DNA from: JANLQX01 sp031423635
GTDB taxonomy: Bacteria; Actinomycetota; Acidimicrobiia; Acidimicrobiales; JANYDT01
Length of the DNA: 64,000 nucleotides
Assembly (NCBI GenBank): GCA_031423635.1
Contig: JANPFX010000011.1
Coordinates: 1 to 64,000, forward strand
Direction of reading: 5' to 3'
Each line of letters opens with the position of its first letter. Position 1 is the first letter of the stretch. The position numbers and the translations under genes were made by a program. Below are positions 61,872 to 64,000 of this stretch, one piece after another. The notes beneath the pieces were generated by a model. That model was not told where the DNA came from and searched no databases. It saw only the letters and a list, made by a program, of their open reading frames with translations.

Positions 61872-63055
61872 TCGCCTTTCCGAGCGTTCGCCGCGGCGTC
61901 GTGATCCTCGCCCTCGTGGGTGCCGGTGCCCTGCTCACGTCCTGCACGGAGAAAGCCGATTCGGGCACCACGAAAGGAGGAACCGATCCCGCCAAGCTCA
62001 CCGTCACGGCGACCGACGATGCCTGCATGGTCTCCTCGACGAGCGCGCCCAGCGGCACCGTCACGTTTGCCGTGACCAACAAAGGTTCGAAGGTGAACGA
62101 GTTCTATCTGTTTGCCGCCGACGGTGTGCGCGTCGTCGGCGAGGTCGAGAACATCGGGCCGGGCATCAGCCGGAACCTCGTCGTGCGGATCAAGCCCGGC
62201 ACCTACATCGCCGCGTGCAAACCGGGAATGACCGGCGACGGCATCCGCAGCGAGTTCACGGTGACCGACTCGGGTGCCACGGTGGCCGCCCCGGCCGTCG
62301 AAACGTTGCTCACCGACGCAACGGAGCAGTACACCGATTTCGTCCGCACCGAGGCCGACGAGCTGTTGGAGAAGACCGAGACCTTCGCCGAGTTGTACCG
62401 GTCCGGCAAGGACGACGAAGCGCGGGCGAACTATGCACCCACCCGGATGCACTGGGAGCGGATCGAGCCCGTGGCCGAATCATTCGGTGACATCGACCCG
62501 AAGTTGGACCTTCGTGAAGCCGACCTCGAAGCGGGCCAGGAGTGGACCGGATGGCATCGGATCGAGAAGGACCTCTGGCCGCCGGCCGCCGGCACTCCCT
62601 ACGTTCCGCTCACCACGGCGCAAAGAACCGCGCTCGCCGACCAGCTCGTGGCCGACACCAAGGACCTCCGCGGGCGTGTATCGGTCGTCACGCTCTCTCC
62701 CGATCAACTGAGCAACGGAGCGAAGGAACTCCTCGACGAAGTGGCAACCGGCAAAGTGACCGGCGAGGAGGAGGTCTGGTCCGGGACCGATCTCTGGGAC
62801 TTCCAGGCCAACGTCGAAGGGGCCAAGATGGCCTTCGAGGTGCTCGAACCCGTGCTTCGAGAGAAGAACCCGGCGCTGCTCACCGAACTCGACGAGCGCT
62901 TCGACGACGTGCAAAAGCTCCTCGACGCGCAGAAGAAGGGCGATGGTTTCGTGAATTACCGCGACCTCTCGGCCGAACAGATCAAGACGATGGCTGACGC
63001 CGTGAATGCGCTGGGCGAGCCCCTTTCACGTCTCACTGCCGCCGTCGTGTTGTGA
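61868..63055 (+). CDS. efeO: Iron uptake protein EfeO (cupredoxin plus imelysin domain), lipoprotein
   Basis: 395 residues. The lipoprotein signal peptide ends with GALLTSC (cysteine near residue 26). A cupredoxin-like domain follows (about 40-135, TDDACMVSSTSAPSGTVTFAV ... CKPGMTGDG). The C-terminal M75/imelysin-like domain carries the HxxE metal site in MHWERIEPVAESF. It oxidises or delivers iron to EfeU. Overlaps efeU and efeB by 4 bp each, a tight operon. Confidence 0.94.
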   Translation: MIAFPSVRRGVVILALVGAGALLTSCTEKADSGTTKGGTDPAKLTVTATDDACMVSSTSAPSGTVTFAVTNKGSKVNEFYLFAADGVRVVGEVENIGPGISRNLVVRIKPGTYIAACKPGMTGDGIRSEFTVTDSGATVAAPAVETLLTDATEQYTDFVRTEADELLEKTETFAELYRSGKDDEARANYAPTRMHWERIEPVAESFGDIDPKLDLREADLEAGQEWTGWHRIEKDLWPPAAGTPYVPLTTAQRTALADQLVADTKDLRGRVSVVTLSPDQLSNGAKELLDEVATGKVTGEEEVWSGTDLWDFQANVEGAKMAFEVLEPVLREKNPALLTELDERFDDVQKLLDAQKKGDGFVNYRDLSAEQIKTMADAVNALGEPLSRLTAAVVL

Positions 63056-64000
63056 GCGATACGGAGACTGCTTCCACCGATGCGCCGTTCGGCGACCACG
63101 CAACCTTCAGCGCGCGTACTATCGCCCCCGTCTCCCAGCCCCACTTGTCCCGACGCCGCCTGCTCGGCGCTGCAGGCGTCGGCGTCGCGGCAGTCGCTGC
63201 GGGCGTTACCGCGGTCAGCCGTCGGAGCGCAAAGGACCCGGACACAAACGCGTTGCCCTCGGACAGTGGTGCAGTCGCGTTCTACGGCAGCCATCAGGCG
63301 GGCATCGCGACGCCGGCCCAGGACCGGCTCCATTTCGCCGCATTCGACGTCACGACCACCAGCCGCGATCGCCTGATCCGCCTGCTCCGGGACTGGACCG
63401 ATGCAGCGGCGAAGATGGCGCAGGGCCTGCCGGTGGGTGACTTCGGCGCCGTCGACGGATCCCCGCTTGCCCCTCCCGACGACACCGGCGAAGCGCTTGG
63501 TTTGGCGGCGTCACGGCTCACCATCACCATCGGATTCGGGCCGTCGCTGTTCGAGACGGCCTCAGGTGTCGACCGGTTCGGGATCGTCGCCCGCCGACCG
63601 CCGTCGTTGACGGAACTACCGCTCTTCCCGAAGGACAACCTCTCGCCCGCCCGCTCCGGCGGCGATCTCTGCGTGCGGGCCTGCGCCGACGATCCGCAGG
63701 TGGCCGTCCATGCCGTCCGCAACCTTGCCCGCATCGCCTTCGGCACGGCCACGGTGCGATGGTCGCAACTGGGCTTCGGGCGAACCTCGTCGACCTCGAC
63801 CACGCAGGCCACCGCACGCAACCTGTTCGGGTTCAAGGACGGAACGGCGAACCTGAAGGCGGAAGATCCTGCGTTGCTCGATGCGCACGTGTGGGTCCCC
63901 TCGTCTACCGCGCATGCGAAGCACGGGTGGCTCGCCGGCGGCTCCTACCTCGTGGCCCGCCGGATAAGCATGCGGATCGAGACGTGGGACCGCACCTCGC
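63052..64000 (+). CDS. efeB: EfeB deferrochelatase/DyP-type peroxidase, partial
   Basis: Cut by the right edge; 316 codons are visible. The GTG at 63052 overlaps the efeO stop (GTGA). A twin-arginine signal (SRRRLLGAAG, R34-R36) is followed by the DyP fold: AVAFYGSHQAGIATPAQDRLHFAAFDV, TITIGFGPSLFE and the catalytic GxxDG motif FGFKDGTANL (D263). The haem-ligand His lies beyond the window. EfeB extracts iron from haem or acts as a peroxidase, completing the EfeUOB operon. Confidence 0.93.
   Translation, partial: MSDTETASTDAPFGDHATFSARTIAPVSQPHLSRRRLLGAAGVGVAAVAAGVTAVSRRSAKDPDTNALPSDSGAVAFYGSHQAGIATPAQDRLHFAAFDVTTTSRDRLIRLLRDWTDAAAKMAQGLPVGDFGAVDGSPLAPPDDTGEALGLAASRLTITIGFGPSLFETASGVDRFGIVARRPPSLTELPLFPKDNLSPARSGGDLCVRACADDPQVAVHAVRNLARIAFGTATVRWSQLGFGRTSSTSTTQATARNLFGFKDGTANLKAEDPALLDAHVWVPSSTAHAKHGWLAGGSYLVARRISMRIETWDRTS

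Overview
The window is GC-rich, gene-dense chromosomal DNA of an actinobacterium. Evidence: a mycothione reductase, an actinobacterial-style translational T-box ahead of ileS, many GTG starts, and the conserved order dapA-rnj-ftsK ... rimO-pgsA-cinA-recA-miaB. The mixture of an OmpATb-like envelope protein, an SdrD-like wall protein and SCO6745/DUF families would fit class Acidimicrobiia, but that placement is inference. No rRNA, tRNA, insertion sequence, phage or CRISPR array was seen.

Layout. 1-1155: ECF sigma factor overlapping a VOC protein (cut at the left edge). 1274-3559: inositol-phosphate synthase with a divergent LysR regulator. 3701-9257: three-gene overlapping operon of a Thr-rich wall-anchored SdrD-like protein and an ABC transporter. 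9269-15306 (minus): pyruvate kinase, mycothione reductase, a small secreted protein between two copies of an unusual intergenic repeat, adenosine deaminase and an M20 amidohydrolase. 15384-19204: T-box, IleS (type 2), DUF1330 protein. 19238-22014: an OmpA/BON protein and a coiled-coil/HhH membrane protein bracketed by two inverted copies of a palindromic repeat. 22071-30634: thymidine kinase, a lone CoxL-like molybdoenzyme subunit, D-aminoacyl-tRNA deacylase, a diguanylate cyclase, a beta-propeller lipoprotein and small conserved proteins. 30659-41460: miaB, recA, cinA, pgsA and rimO on the minus strand, with plus-strand genes inserted between them. 41626-46631: DUF4230, RpiR regulator, AsnO/VioC-like oxygenase, RibD-C reductase, SMP-30 hydrolase, M15 peptidase. 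46628-53324: thrB, ftsK, rnj and dapA; dapA is preceded by tandem 56-bp copies of its own translation start. 53382-58683: regulators, Tag glycosylase, acyltransferase, PPOX and MaoC proteins, a second tyrosine phosphatase. 58843-64000: PhoX and the efeUOB iron-uptake operon (efeB cut at the right edge).

How parts work together. Ino1 makes inositol phosphate, the precursor of mycothiol, and Mtr recycles oxidised mycothiol. EfeU, EfeO and EfeB form one iron-uptake machine. RecA, CinA, Tag, FtsK and RNase J are genome and RNA maintenance. MiaB and RimO are paralogous radical-SAM methylthiotransferases.

Most unusual: (1) the dapA leader, with three near-perfect 56-bp repeats each carrying an SD, an ATG and the first ten DapA codons, giving chained short peptides coupled to dapA; (2) intergenic elements built of a short word repeated and then inverted around a centre, two of them flanking a secreted-protein gene; (3) two inverted ~67-bp palindromic elements bracketing the OmpA/coiled-coil pair; (4) at least fifteen genes with a TANNNT -10 box 6-8 nt before the start codon, a leaderless pattern that also settles several start sites.
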